A DNA stretch of 64,000 nt from Alistipes excrementigallinarum (GTDB lineage: Bacteria > Bacteroidota > Bacteroidia > Bacteroidales > Rikenellaceae), in contig DXIP01000020.1 of NCBI GenBank assembly GCA_019112825.1, positions 5,401-69,400 on the forward strand, written 5' to 3'. The notes under the pieces were generated by a model, which was not told the origin of the DNA, ran no database searches, and saw only the letters and a list, made by a program, of their open reading frames with translations. Both the position numbers and the translations under genes were made by a program. The first letter of the stretch is position 1. Each line of letters opens with the position of its first letter. Shown in pieces: positions 1-8,388 of the stretch.

Positions 1-587
1 GCTATCTGGATGTGCTCGCCCACCCCGTCGTTGAAGGTCTCGATGCCGGCGTAGATTTCACCCCGCCAGACGTCGATGTCACCGATGTGGTTGGCCGGGA
101 GGGGCAGCCCCTCGAAGGGCTTCTCGTTGGAGGCCACCAGTTCGCCCTGCTTCGTGTATTTGTAGAGCGCCGTGCTGCCCGAGACGTAGTAGTAGTTCGA
201 GTCGGCGGCAACGCCCTGCCGCCCCTCGACCGGAATCACCCGCCGGAGCCGGTAGCAATCGCCCTCGCGCGGCACAGGCGGAACGGGCGGCAGAGGCTGC
301 GTGGGCGGAACGGGAGGAACCGGAGAAACCGGCGGCACAGGTGCAACGGGCGGCAGAGGCTGCACGGGAGGAACCGGCGGAACGGGAGGAACGGGCTGAC
401 CTGCAAGCGCGGGCGGTGCAGCGGATGCAGGCGGAACCGGCTTTCCCGTCTCGGGTTGAGGCGGAAGCGGACGGTCTACGGCAGGCTCAACAGCTTCCGG
501 CTGAGGCGGAAGCGGACGCTCCGCCACGGGCTGTGCCGCCACCGCGCCCGAAAGCAACAGGGCGACAATGAGTATCTCTCTTTTCAT
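1..587 (-). CDS. Secreted proline-rich protein (partial, runs off left edge)
   Basis: The reading frame opens at 587 and stays open to base 1, giving 195 residues with the C-terminus outside the window. Residues 1-19 form a signal peptide (MKRE, then a hydrophobic stretch ending AVAA). Residues 24-47 hold two copies of an RPLPPQPE motif, and residues 48-107 are a proline-rich stretch built from PVPPV and PLPPV units. A folded-looking region starts near residue 110 and includes YYYVSGSTALYKY and GDIDVWRGEIYAGIE, which resembles propeller-like blades; this is inference. A second in-frame ATG lies 6 nt upstream at 593. The proline repeat is probably a spacer that holds the C-terminal domain away from the membrane or wall. 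Exact family not recognised. Confidence 0.75.
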   Translation of the reverse strand, partial: MKREILIVALLLSGAVAAQPVAERPLPPQPEAVEPAVDRPLPPQPETGKPVPPASAAPPALAGQPVPPVPPVPPVQPLPPVAPVPPVSPVPPVPPTQPLPPVPPVPREGDCYRLRRVIPVEGRQGVAADSNYYYVSGSTALYKYTKQGELVASNEKPFEGLPLPANHIGDIDVWRGEIYAGIETFNDGVGEHIQI

Positions 588-969
588 GTTCATGGTTATG
601 GTTTTGTTTCGTGGTTGTTGACCGGGCAGGTTGCCTTTCTGCCCTCTGAATCCGACGGGCGAAGCATTTGCGCACCGAACGGCCCCGGGACCGCAACGGC
701 AGACATTCCGCAACGACGGGCACCTCGCAACTGCAAGTTTTCTGCAACGGTGAGCCCGGCAACATCGGGCCGCCCCTTGCCGGGACGGGCCCTCCTCAAC
801 GTCGGGCATCCGGCCGCGGCGCTTTCGCCCTCATCGAAGGACGGGACGACCGCGCCAAAGACGGGACAAAGGCGCCGAAAACGGAACGACCGGGCGGAAG
901 GCGCTCTGAAGTCCTCCCCACCCGGTCGTTCTGCTCCGTCGGAGCCCGGCACACCAAGCTCCGCATCCG
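588..969. other. Intergenic spacer, 382 nt
   Basis: No coding frame with plausible composition is seen. The spacer lies between the convergent-in-series minus genes yidC (upstream) and the proline-rich protein (downstream). It holds the likely yidC terminator at 884-931 and short GGGACGACCG/CGGGACAAAG-like direct repeats around 840-885. No clear TAnnTTTG box was found for the gene starting at 587. Confidence 0.5.
880..931 (-). terminator. Probable rho-independent terminator of yidC
   Basis: GAACGACCGGG (884-894) pairs perfectly over 11 bp with CCCGGTCGTTC (921-931). On the minus strand the stem is followed by CGTTTTC. The loop is long (26 nt) and the T-run short, so termination may be weak. 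Confidence 0.45.
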
Positions 970-2901
970 TTACTTGCGCTTGGCGCGCTGCTGGGCCTCC
1001 TGCTGACGCAGAAGCTCCTCGTAGCGCTGCTGGAAGCGCGACTTCTTGCCGTTGGTATGCTTGGCGGCGTTGGCCTTCATGATGGCATGAATCTTCTCGT
1101 CGTCAATCATGCGGCGGATGAAGAAGGTCTGGCCGATGGTAATCAGGTTGGAGAGCAGGTAGTAGAAGCACAGACCGCTCGCGTAGCTGTTGAACCAGAG
1201 GAGCATCATCACCGGCATCAGGTAGACCATCATGAACTTCATGCCGGCCATCTGGGGCTGCGACGAAGCCGTCTGCTGGTAGTTGACGTAGGAGAAGATG
1301 AAGAGCGACACGGCCATCAGCAGCGCAAAGAGGCTGATATGGTCGCCGTAGAAGGGAATCGAGAAGGGCAGGTTGAGGATGCTGTCGTACGACGAGAGGT
1401 CGTCGGCCCAGAGGAACGACTCGCCACGCAGCTCAATCGATGCCGGGAAGAAGCGGAACATGGCGACCAGAATCGGGAGCTGAATCAGCATCGGGATGCA
1501 GCCGCCCATGGGGTTGATGCCCGCCTTGCGGTAGAGCTCCATCGTCGCCTGCTGGCGCTTCATGGCATCCTCCTTCTTGGGGTACTTCTTGGCCAGTTCG
1601 TCGACCTCGGGCTTGATGACGCGCATCTTGGCCGTCGAGACGTAGCTCTTGTAGGTGAGCGGCGAGATGACCAGCTTGATGAGCACCGCCAGAATCAGGA
1701 TGATGATGCCGAAGTTGGGGATGTAGTTGCGCAGGAAGTCGAAGACCGGAATCACGCACCAGCGGTTCACCCAGCCGAAGATGCCCCAGCCCAGCGGAAT
1801 GAGGCGCTCCATGTGAAGCGACTCACCCTCGGCGTCGGCCACCTTCTTCAGAATGGCGTACTTGTTGGGGCCGAAATAGAAGGCGAAGTCATACCCCTCG
1901 GTCTGCGCCGTATAGGGCACGGCCGTCTGCAGCGAGAAGTCCTTGAGCAGCTCGGAGCCCTCCTCGGCCGTGTCAAACGACATGTCGGCATACGACAGGT
2001 TCTCGGGGGCGATGAAGACCGACGAGAAGTACTGCTGCTTGAAGGCCACCCAGTTGACCGCCGTCGAGACCTTCTTGCTCTTATCCTTCTCGCTCATGCC
2101 CAGGTCCTCGATGGAGGATTCGCCCGGGAAGCGGTACGAGAGGGTCGTATACATGTTCTCGTTCTTGAAGCCCTTCTCGTTCTGGTAGGAGGAGTTCGAC
2201 CAGGTGATGCCGATGGAGGTCTGGTTGGCCATCTGCGGCGCCATGTTGACCAGCCGGACATCGAAGTCGACCAGATAGTCGCGCTCGGGCGTCTGCACGT
2301 CGTAGATGCGGTAGTCGTACTGCAGCCATGCATCCGCCGCCACGGGCAGCCGCATCGTGAGCAGCTGCGCGCCGTCATCGGTCCGCACGACGGAGTCGGC
2401 CTCGAAGAGGTAGTCAGTCGTGTTGACCGCCACGTTGTTCAGTCCGTTGCGGACGTAGAACGACAGGTCGAAGTTGGCCGTCGAGGGGTCGAAGAGCTTG
2501 ACCAGCTCGTTGCGCTCGCCGCGGGGTGCATAGCGGGTGTAGTCCTTGAGCGTCACATCGACAATCTGGCCGCCGCGCGTCGAGAAACGCACCGTCATCA
2601 CGTCGTTCTCGAGCGTGATGAAGTGCTCCTCGCCCTGGCGTGCCGCCGCGAGGTACTCGCCCAGGCCGGCCACTTGCCGCTCGTGCAGCGACAAGGTGTC
2701 GGCTGCCGAGGCGGCACCCTCCTCACCGGCTACGGCTGCGGCCACCTGCTCGGGGCGCGTCACGGCCGCCAGCGAATCCTGATAGGCCTCGTATTCGGCC
2801 AGTTCCTTCTTGTATTGTTCCTGCTCCTTGCCGCTGAAGTAGGCGAATCCCAGAAAGAGGACCGCAATGACGGCAATTCCCAAAAGTGATTTCTTATCCA
2901 T
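970..2901 (-). CDS. yidC: Membrane protein insertase YidC
   Basis: 643 residues. YidC inserts and folds inner-membrane proteins, alone or with SecYEG. A single N-terminal membrane segment (residues ~5-23, LLGIAVIAVLFLGFAYF) is followed by a charged linker and a large periplasmic beta domain (~85-350). The conserved C-terminal core follows, with several membrane segments and the family blocks NRWCVIPVFDFL, ISPLTYKSYVSTAKMRVIKPE, NPMGGCIPMLIQLPI and LMPVMMLLWFNSYASGLCFYYL. The C-terminus is basic (QQRAKRK), as expected for a ribosome-facing tail. The length suits Bacteroidetes YidC, which carry a large periplasmic domain. It lies 35 nt after pyrG on the same strand and is probably cotranscribed. 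Confidence 0.97.
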   Translation of the reverse strand: MDKKSLLGIAVIAVLFLGFAYFSGKEQEQYKKELAEYEAYQDSLAAVTRPEQVAAAVAGEEGAASAADTLSLHERQVAGLGEYLAAARQGEEHFITLENDVMTVRFSTRGGQIVDVTLKDYTRYAPRGERNELVKLFDPSTANFDLSFYVRNGLNNVAVNTTDYLFEADSVVRTDDGAQLLTMRLPVAADAWLQYDYRIYDVQTPERDYLVDFDVRLVNMAPQMANQTSIGITWSNSSYQNEKGFKNENMYTTLSYRFPGESSIEDLGMSEKDKSKKVSTAVNWVAFKQQYFSSVFIAPENLSYADMSFDTAEEGSELLKDFSLQTAVPYTAQTEGYDFAFYFGPNKYAILKKVADAEGESLHMERLIPLGWGIFGWVNRWCVIPVFDFLRNYIPNFGIIILILAVLIKLVISPLTYKSYVSTAKMRVIKPEVDELAKKYPKKEDAMKRQQATMELYRKAGINPMGGCIPMLIQLPILVAMFRFFPASIELRGESFLWADDLSSYDSILNLPFSIPFYGDHISLFALLMAVSLFIFSYVNYQQTASSQPQMAGMKFMMVYLMPVMMLLWFNSYASGLCFYYLLSNLITIGQTFFIRRMIDDEKIHAIMKANAAKHTNGKKSRFQQRYEELLRQQEAQQRAKRK

Positions 2902-2936
2902 CGAAACGTTTGTCTCTCGTTACTCAAAAGTCGTCG

Positions 2937-4559
2937 TTACTTGCGCGAGTCGTCGAAGGCGAGCGCCGCCTTGACGAAGGCCACGAAGAGCGGCGAGGGG
3001 CTCAACACCGTACTCTTGTATTCGGGATGGTACTGCGTACCGACGAACCACGGATGGTTCGGAATCTCGACCACCTCGACCAGGTTGGTGTCGGGGTTGA
3101 TGCCGACGGCCTTCATGCCCGCGGCCTCGAACTGCGCCAGATAGTCGTTGTTGAACTCGTAGCGGTGGCGGTGGCGCTCCGAGATGTGGAGCTTTCCGTA
3201 GGCCTCGGCCACCTTCGAACCCTTCTTCAGCACGCAGGGGTAGGCGCCCAGACGCATCGTGCCGCCCTTGGCCGTCACGCCCTTCTGCTCCTCCATCAGG
3301 TCGATGACCGGATGGGGCGTGGCCTCCATCTCGCTCGAGTTGGCATCGGCGATGCCCAGCACGTTGCGTGCGAACTCGATGACGGCGCACTGCATGCCCA
3401 GGCAGATGCCCAGGAAGGGGACGCCGTTCTCGCGGGCGAAGCGCACGGCCTCAATCTTGCCCTCGATGCCGCGGTTGCCGAAGCCCGGAGCCACGAGGAT
3501 GCCGGCCATACGGCCCAGCTTCTCGGCCACGTTCTCGCGGTTGAGCTTCTCGGAGTTGACGTAGGAGAGCTTCACGTGGCAGTCGTTGCTGGCACCGGCG
3601 TGGATGAACGACTCGCTGATGGACTTGTAGGCGTCGTGCAGCTCGGTATACTTGCCCACCAGCGCGATGTCGATGGTGCGCGACGGATGCTTGATTTTTT
3701 CGACGAAGGTGCTCCAGGCCGTCATGTCGGGCTCGCTGTCGGCCGGCAGGTTCAGCTTCTCGAGCACCACCTCGTCCAGATGCTGCTCGTGCATCTTGAG
3801 CGGCACCTCGTAGATGGTCGGCACGTCGATGGACTCCATGACGGCGTTGGCGTCGACGTTGCAGAAGAGCGCCACCTTGCGGCGCAGCGCCATCGAGAGG
3901 GGATGCTCCGTACGCAGCACGAGGATGTCGGGCTGGAGTCCGTTCTCGAGCAGCGCCTTGACGGAGTGCTGCGTCGGCTTGGTCTTCAGCTCGCCCGAAG
4001 CCGACATGTAGGGAATCAGCGTCAGGTGTACGAGTGCCGTGTCGCGGTAGCCGAGCGTGTAGCGCAGCTGGCGCACCGACTCGATGAAGGGCAGCGACTC
4101 GATGTCGCCCACCGTACCGCCAATCTCGGTGATGATGATGTCGTAGGTCTTCTGCTGGCCGAGCAGCTGGATGCGACGCTTGATTTCGTCGGTGATGTGG
4201 GGAATCACCTGCACGGTCTTGCCCAGGTATTCGCCCTTGCGCTCCTTCTCGATGACGCTCTTGTAGATGCGGCCCGTCGTCACGTTGTTGGCCTTCGAGG
4301 TGGGCTGGTTGGTGAAGCGCTCGTAATGGCCCAGGTCGAGGTCGGTCTCGGCGCCGTCCTCCGTCACGTAGCACTCGCCGTGCTCGTAGGGGTTGAGCGT
4401 TCCGGGGTCGACGTTGATGTAGGGGTCGAGCTTCTGAATCGTTACCGAATAGCCGCGGGCCTGAAGCAGGCGCGCAATGGAGGCCGAGATGATGCCCTTG
4501 CCCAGCGAAGAGGCGACACCACCGGTCACGAATATGTACTTGGGTTTTGCAAGTTTCAT
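2937..4559 (-). CDS. pyrG: CTP synthase
   Basis: 540 residues, the normal family length. It makes CTP from UTP, ATP and glutamine in the cytosol. The N-terminal synthetase domain starts with KYIFVTGGVASSLGKG (nucleotide-binding loop) and includes GTVGDIES. The C-terminal glutamine amidotransferase domain has the nucleophile Cys386 in GICLGMQ and the His/Glu pair in QYHPEYKS near residue 517. The ATG at 4559 gives the canonical MKLAKPKYIFVTGG start. It is first gene of a pyrG-yidC pair. Confidence 0.98.
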   Translation of the reverse strand: MKLAKPKYIFVTGGVASSLGKGIISASIARLLQARGYSVTIQKLDPYINVDPGTLNPYEHGECYVTEDGAETDLDLGHYERFTNQPTSKANNVTTGRIYKSVIEKERKGEYLGKTVQVIPHITDEIKRRIQLLGQQKTYDIIITEIGGTVGDIESLPFIESVRQLRYTLGYRDTALVHLTLIPYMSASGELKTKPTQHSVKALLENGLQPDILVLRTEHPLSMALRRKVALFCNVDANAVMESIDVPTIYEVPLKMHEQHLDEVVLEKLNLPADSEPDMTAWSTFVEKIKHPSRTIDIALVGKYTELHDAYKSISESFIHAGASNDCHVKLSYVNSEKLNRENVAEKLGRMAGILVAPGFGNRGIEGKIEAVRFARENGVPFLGICLGMQCAVIEFARNVLGIADANSSEMEATPHPVIDLMEEQKGVTAKGGTMRLGAYPCVLKKGSKVAEAYGKLHISERHRHRYEFNNDYLAQFEAAGMKAVGINPDTNLVEVVEIPNHPWFVGTQYHPEYKSTVLSPSPLFVAFVKAALAFDDSRK

Positions 4560-4877
4560 TACTGCTTATCTTTGGGGTTTTACATTCTTATTCACTATGT
4601 CCGTGGCGCCGGGCGCTCCGCTCATCCGCTCTTTCCGGAACGCTCCACGCTTTCACACGTTTCTGACGCTCCTCGCATTCCGGACTCTCCTCACATTCCG
4701 TCCTTCCGGACTCTCCTCCCGCTCTTCCGGGCGCTTCTCGCATTCCGCCCTTCCGGGCGCTCCACGCACGCCGCACATTCCGGGTCTTCCGGGCCTTCAG
4801 CGCTCCCGGGCGCCCGGGGCGCATGCACGGAAATACCCGGCCCGGCGTCTCCGCCGCAGGCCGGGCATTCGTGACAC
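4560..4877. repeat. Spacer with imperfect CTTCCGG/CATTCCG repeats
   Basis: 318 nt upstream of pyrG and downstream of the DUF349 gene. From about 4640 to 4810 it is built from degenerate copies of a unit like CTTCCGGnCnCTCCTCnCATTCCGnC, repeated four to five times with variable spacing. No gene is seen. A GC hairpin at 4840-4866 may end the DUF349 transcript. Confidence 0.5.
4831..4866 (-). terminator. Weak terminator-like hairpin after the DUF349 gene
   Basis: GCCCGGC (4840-4846) pairs with GCCGGGC (4860-4866). On the minus strand the stem is followed by CGGGTATTT, so the T-run is poor. Confidence 0.3.
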
Positions 4878-6905
4878 CTACTCTTCGGTGCCTCCCTGCT
4901 GCTGTTCCCGGTCGATGAGGCGCACCTTCTCGATGGTGGCTGCCATCTCGGCCTTGGCCCGCTCGATTTTGGCCTTCACTTCGGCCACGAGCGCATCGGC
5001 GTTCTTCGACTTGGTGAAGAATCCGATGTTGTTCTCCAGCAGGGCGATGTCCTGCTCCATCTGCCGCACCTTGTTATAAAGGCGCTCGCGCTCCGAACGC
5101 AGACGGCGGTCACCGGCCCCCTTGAGCGAGGAGACCTTCTCGCGGAAGCGGTTCATCGAGCGGTCACGCTCCGAGCCGCGCAGCGCGTCGAACAGCGCAT
5201 CGACGGCCGCCTTGTAGCGCTTCTGGATGGCATCCTTCTGCTTGATGGGCACGAAGCCGATTTCGCCCCAGCGGCGCTGGAAATCCTTGATGACCTCGTA
5301 GCCGCCCGCCTTGACGTCGGCCGCAGCCATCTCGTCGAGCAGCGCCAGCTTGCGGCGGAGGTTCTCCTCATGCTCGCCGTCGACGCCGGCGAAGTGGGCC
5401 GCCTTGCGCTCGAAGAAGTGGTCGCATGCCGCGCGGAAACGCTTCCAGACGGCATCCGAGTGGCGACGCGACACGGCGCCGATTTGCTTCCAGCGGGCCT
5501 GCAGGGCAATCAGCTCGTCGGTGGTCTTCTTCCACTCCTCGCTGTTCTGCAGCGCCTCGGCCTGGGCGCATATCTCGTTCTTGAGCTGGAGGTTGTGCTC
5601 CATCTCGGACTTCACGCCGGCGAAGAACTGCCGCTTGCTCTCGAAGAAGCGGTCGCACGCCGCGCGGAAGCGCTCGTAGATTCGGTTGTTGTCCTTCTTG
5701 GGTGCGAAGCCGATGGTCTTCCACGTCTTCTGAATCTCCAGCAGACGGTCGTTGGCACGGTTCCACTCCTTGAGGGTGGTCAGCGGCTGGGCCACCAACT
5801 CCTCGGCCGCCACGCAGAGCCCCTCCTTCAGTTCGAGGTTGTGCACCTGCTCGGCCTTCAGCGCCTCGAAGTGCTCCTGGTGCTGCTTGTTGATGCGGCT
5901 CGAGGCCTCCTTGAAGCGCTCCCAGAGCGCCTCCTTGTATTCATTGGCCACGGGACCCGTCTCGCGCCACTCGTCGTGGAGCTTCTGCAGCTTGTGGAAC
6001 GCCTCGACGATGGAAGGCTCGAGCACCAGCGCCTCGGCCTGCTCGCAGAGCGCCACCTTCTGCTCGTAGTTCTTCTTCAAGTCGAGGTCGCGCAGCTCCT
6101 TGTTGATTTTGATGAAGTTGTAGAAGTTCTCGACGTGGAGGTTATAGGTCTCCCACAGGTCCTTGACCTGCTGCTGGGGTACCGGACCGGTCTCCTTCCA
6201 GCGCTGCTGCAGTTCGCGGAAGCGGGTGAAGGTATGGTTGAGCGTCTCGTCGGAGTTGACCAGCGCCTTGAGCTCCTCGATGATGCCGAGCTTGACCTTG
6301 AGGTTCTCCTCCTTCTCCTGCTCGAGGTTGGCCAGGAAGGCGTCGCGGCGCGTACGGTATTCGCGGATGAGGTCCTTCAGGCGCGCCTCGGAGCCGTCCA
6401 CCGCCGGGGTGAACTCCTCCTCCTTGCCGCCGGCCTCGACAAAGGCCCGGCGTGCCGCCTCGACCTCGGCGCGGCGAAGTTTATAGAAAGCTACCTTCAA
6501 TGCCTCGACATCGCGGCGGAGCGTCTGCACGGGCTGCTCCTCGAGCATCCGGGCGAAGAGTTCCAGCAGCTCCTGCTTGCTCTTGCCCACGAAGCGGTCC
6601 GAGGCAGCGGCCTGTAGCGCCTCGGCATCGGCTTCGCCCTCCTCCTCGGCTGCAGGCTCCTCGCCCAGCGACAGGTCTTCCTGCTCGGCCGCAAGAGCGG
6701 CCTCCTCGTCCGTAAAATCCACCCCTTCGCCCTGAGCGGCGCGGGCGGGCGCCTCCGCAACGGCGGCAGGCGCAGGCTCCGCAGACGCCGGAGCGGCGGC
6801 TGCGACGGTTTGGGCGGTCTCTACGGGAGCATCATGCTGCACATCTTCAGCAACCTTGCTGACTTGCTCCTCGGGAGCAGGAAGATTCGGATTCTCAGTA
6901 GCCAT
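4878..6905 (-). CDS. DUF349 repeat protein
   Basis: 675 residues from the ATG at 6905 (MATENPNLPAPEEQ). That start is chosen because a TATCTTTG box sits ~50 nt upstream and the longer frame would overlap the divergent response regulator. The first ~115 residues are low-complexity, rich in Ala, Pro and Glu. The rest is mostly alpha-helical with five DUF349 repeats, recognisable by W-K/R-x-T/I-G-P/F cores: RWKETGPV, EWRETGPV, TWKTIGFA, RWKQIGAV and RWGEIGFV. The C-terminus is a predicted coiled coil. The family is widespread in Bacteroidetes and actinobacteria; its molecular role is not settled. Monocistronic. Confidence 0.9.
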   Translation of the reverse strand: MATENPNLPAPEEQVSKVAEDVQHDAPVETAQTVAAAAPASAEPAPAAVAEAPARAAQGEGVDFTDEEAALAAEQEDLSLGEEPAAEEEGEADAEALQAAASDRFVGKSKQELLELFARMLEEQPVQTLRRDVEALKVAFYKLRRAEVEAARRAFVEAGGKEEEFTPAVDGSEARLKDLIREYRTRRDAFLANLEQEKEENLKVKLGIIEELKALVNSDETLNHTFTRFRELQQRWKETGPVPQQQVKDLWETYNLHVENFYNFIKINKELRDLDLKKNYEQKVALCEQAEALVLEPSIVEAFHKLQKLHDEWRETGPVANEYKEALWERFKEASSRINKQHQEHFEALKAEQVHNLELKEGLCVAAEELVAQPLTTLKEWNRANDRLLEIQKTWKTIGFAPKKDNNRIYERFRAACDRFFESKRQFFAGVKSEMEHNLQLKNEICAQAEALQNSEEWKKTTDELIALQARWKQIGAVSRRHSDAVWKRFRAACDHFFERKAAHFAGVDGEHEENLRRKLALLDEMAAADVKAGGYEVIKDFQRRWGEIGFVPIKQKDAIQKRYKAAVDALFDALRGSERDRSMNRFREKVSSLKGAGDRRLRSERERLYNKVRQMEQDIALLENNIGFFTKSKNADALVAEVKAKIERAKAEMAATIEKVRLIDREQQQGGTEE

Positions 6906-6953
6906 TTCAATCAAGCGTTTTAAGGTTCCGCAAAGGAAATAATATGAATCACG

Positions 6954-6961
6954 CAAAGATA
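6954..6961 (-). promoter_or_regulatory. -7 box for the DUF349 gene
   Basis: TATCTTTG on the minus strand matches the Bacteroidetes TAnnTTTG consensus exactly and lies 49 nt upstream of the chosen start at 6905. A weak TTCG lies ~20 nt further upstream in the -33 region. Confidence 0.7.
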
Positions 6962-7005
6962 ACCATTTTTCCCGTGCCGCCGAAGGTTTTCCCCGGAAAT
7001 TTTCG

Positions 7006-7013
7006 TACCTTCG
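7006..7013 (+). promoter_or_regulatory. Possible -7 box for the response regulator
   Basis: TACCTTCG differs from TAnnTTTG at one base. It is 107 nt upstream of the ATG at 7120 and faces away from the DUF349 promoter, so the two genes would be fired divergently from the same 60-bp stretch. Confidence 0.4.
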
Positions 7014-7119
7014 CAGAAGATTGGCCCCGCCGGCCCGCCCGACCGACCCCCGCGCAACGCTGCGGGAGGTGCTCCCGGAAGGTGCGGACAGCCACCTGCC
7101 CCAACCAAACTCCTCGACC

Positions 7120-7791
7120 ATGAAATACCGCATCCTGATAGCCGACGACGAAGTGGACATCCTCGAATTCATCCGTTACAACCTCCAGCGCGAAGGGTAC
7201 GAGGTCTATACGGCCGAAAACGGCGCCGAGGCGCTGCGTCTGGCCCGGGAGCACCACCCCCATCTGATTCTGCTCGACCGGATGATGCCCGTCATGGACG
7301 GGGCGCAGACCTGCCGCGCCATCCGCCAGGAGCCCGAGCTGAAGCAGACGATGGTGGTCTTCCTCTCGGCGCTGGGCGAGGAGGAGGAGCAGCTGAAGGG
7401 GTTCGATGCCGGAGCCGACGACTACCTGACCAAGCCCATTCCCATGAAGCTGCTCGTCAGCCGCGTGCAGGCGCTGCTCAAGCGGGTCGACCCCGACACC
7501 GATACCGCACCGGCGGCCGAACAGGGCGTCACGGTCGACCGCGACCGCTACTCGGTGCGCTGCAACGGACACGAAATCACCCTGCCGCGCAAGGAGTTCG
7601 CGCTGCTCGACCTGCTCAGCTCGTCACCCGGGAAGCTCTTCTCGCGCGAGGAAATCTACAGCAGCATCTGGGGCAGCGAGGTGGTCGTGGGAGACCGCAC
7701 CATCGACGTGCACATCCGCAAGCTGCGCCAGAAAATCGGTGACGACCACATCGTCACGGTCAAGGGCGTCGGCTACAAGTTCGAGCCCTGA
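7120..7791 (+). CDS. OmpR/PhoB-family response regulator
   Basis: 223 residues from the ATG at 7120 (MKYRILIADDEVD). The receiver domain (1-~118) has the acidic pair Asp9/Asp10, the phospho-acceptor Asp53 in LLDRMMPVMDG, and Lys105 in DYLTKP. The winged-helix DNA-binding domain (~130-223) has the usual KEFALLDLL, VGDRTIDVHIRKLRQKIG and VKGVGYKF blocks. The in-frame codons from 7021 to 7119 overlap the divergent promoter region and are rejected as N-terminus. No histidine kinase lies next to it, so its partner must be encoded elsewhere. Its target genes cannot be told from the sequence. Confidence 0.93.
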   Translation: MKYRILIADDEVDILEFIRYNLQREGYEVYTAENGAEALRLAREHHPHLILLDRMMPVMDGAQTCRAIRQEPELKQTMVVFLSALGEEEEQLKGFDAGADDYLTKPIPMKLLVSRVQALLKRVDPDTDTAPAAEQGVTVDRDRYSVRCNGHEITLPRKEFALLDLLSSSPGKLFSREEIYSSIWGSEVVVGDRTIDVHIRKLRQKIGDDHIVTVKGVGYKFEP

Positions 7792-8388
7792 GTCCGAGCC
7801 CCGCCCCCAAGTCCGAGCCCAGCCTCCACATCCTCCTCCTGAATCCACCCCCGGGTCCGGCCCCTGAATTTACCGGGTCCGACTGCCGCATACCGGCATC
7901 GGGCGCGGCCGCTCCGGCATCCAGCTGCGACCTCCGGCCGCAACCGTTTTACACTTCCACTGTCGGCAGCCGTTCCGGCTCCCGCCCGGCCACACCCCAA
8001 CCCGACCGCATGCACACTCCAACCTTCCGCGTCCCGTCCGGATGCGGCCGCACCTTCACGCCCCGCCCCAACCGCCGTGCAGGACAAACCGGTCAGAGCA
8101 GAAGAGAAAAAAATCTAAAAAACGGCCTTTCAGATAACAATCCGCAAGCATTTTTTCCTTAAATTTGCATAAATTAAAAAGAATCTCTACTTTTATTGAT
8201 GATTCGTGAAACCGAGCCGGCCGGAGGGGAGACCCCGCCTGCCGCCGGCTCCGGAGAAGCCTCAACACAGCCGTCCCGACAGGGAGCTGCGGCGGCAAGG
8301 TCCGACACCCCGGCAGGCGCCGGCTCCTGCGACCTCATCCGGACAGACGAATCACCGGAAGAGCAAATTCTAAAAAACAGACAACAAT
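7792..8388. other. Intergenic region and long ackA leader, 597 nt
   Basis: The first ~310 nt are C-rich low-complexity DNA with AGTCCGAGCCC repeated at about 7791 and 7810. An AT-rich island at 8101-8200 carries the ackA -7 box (8160-8167). The next ~215 nt to the ackA ATG are very GC-rich with several self-complementary CCGGC/GCCGG blocks, so a structured 5' leader is likely. No convincing gene is present; a frame overlapping the ackA start looks like a shadow. Confidence 0.5.
8160..8167 (+). promoter_or_regulatory. -7 box for ackA
   Basis: TAAATTTG matches TAnnTTTG and sits in the only AT-rich island of the spacer. It predicts a leader of about 210 nt before the ackA ATG at 8389. Confidence 0.6.

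Noticed and set aside
4567..4574. TATCTTTG on the plus strand inside the pyrG upstream spacer
   Set aside because: Matches the -7 consensus but no plus-strand gene follows for 2.5 kb, so it is probably chance.
1057..4874. Long plus-strand frames opposite yidC and pyrG
   Set aside because: Antisense shadows; the minus frames are clear YidC and CTP synthase.
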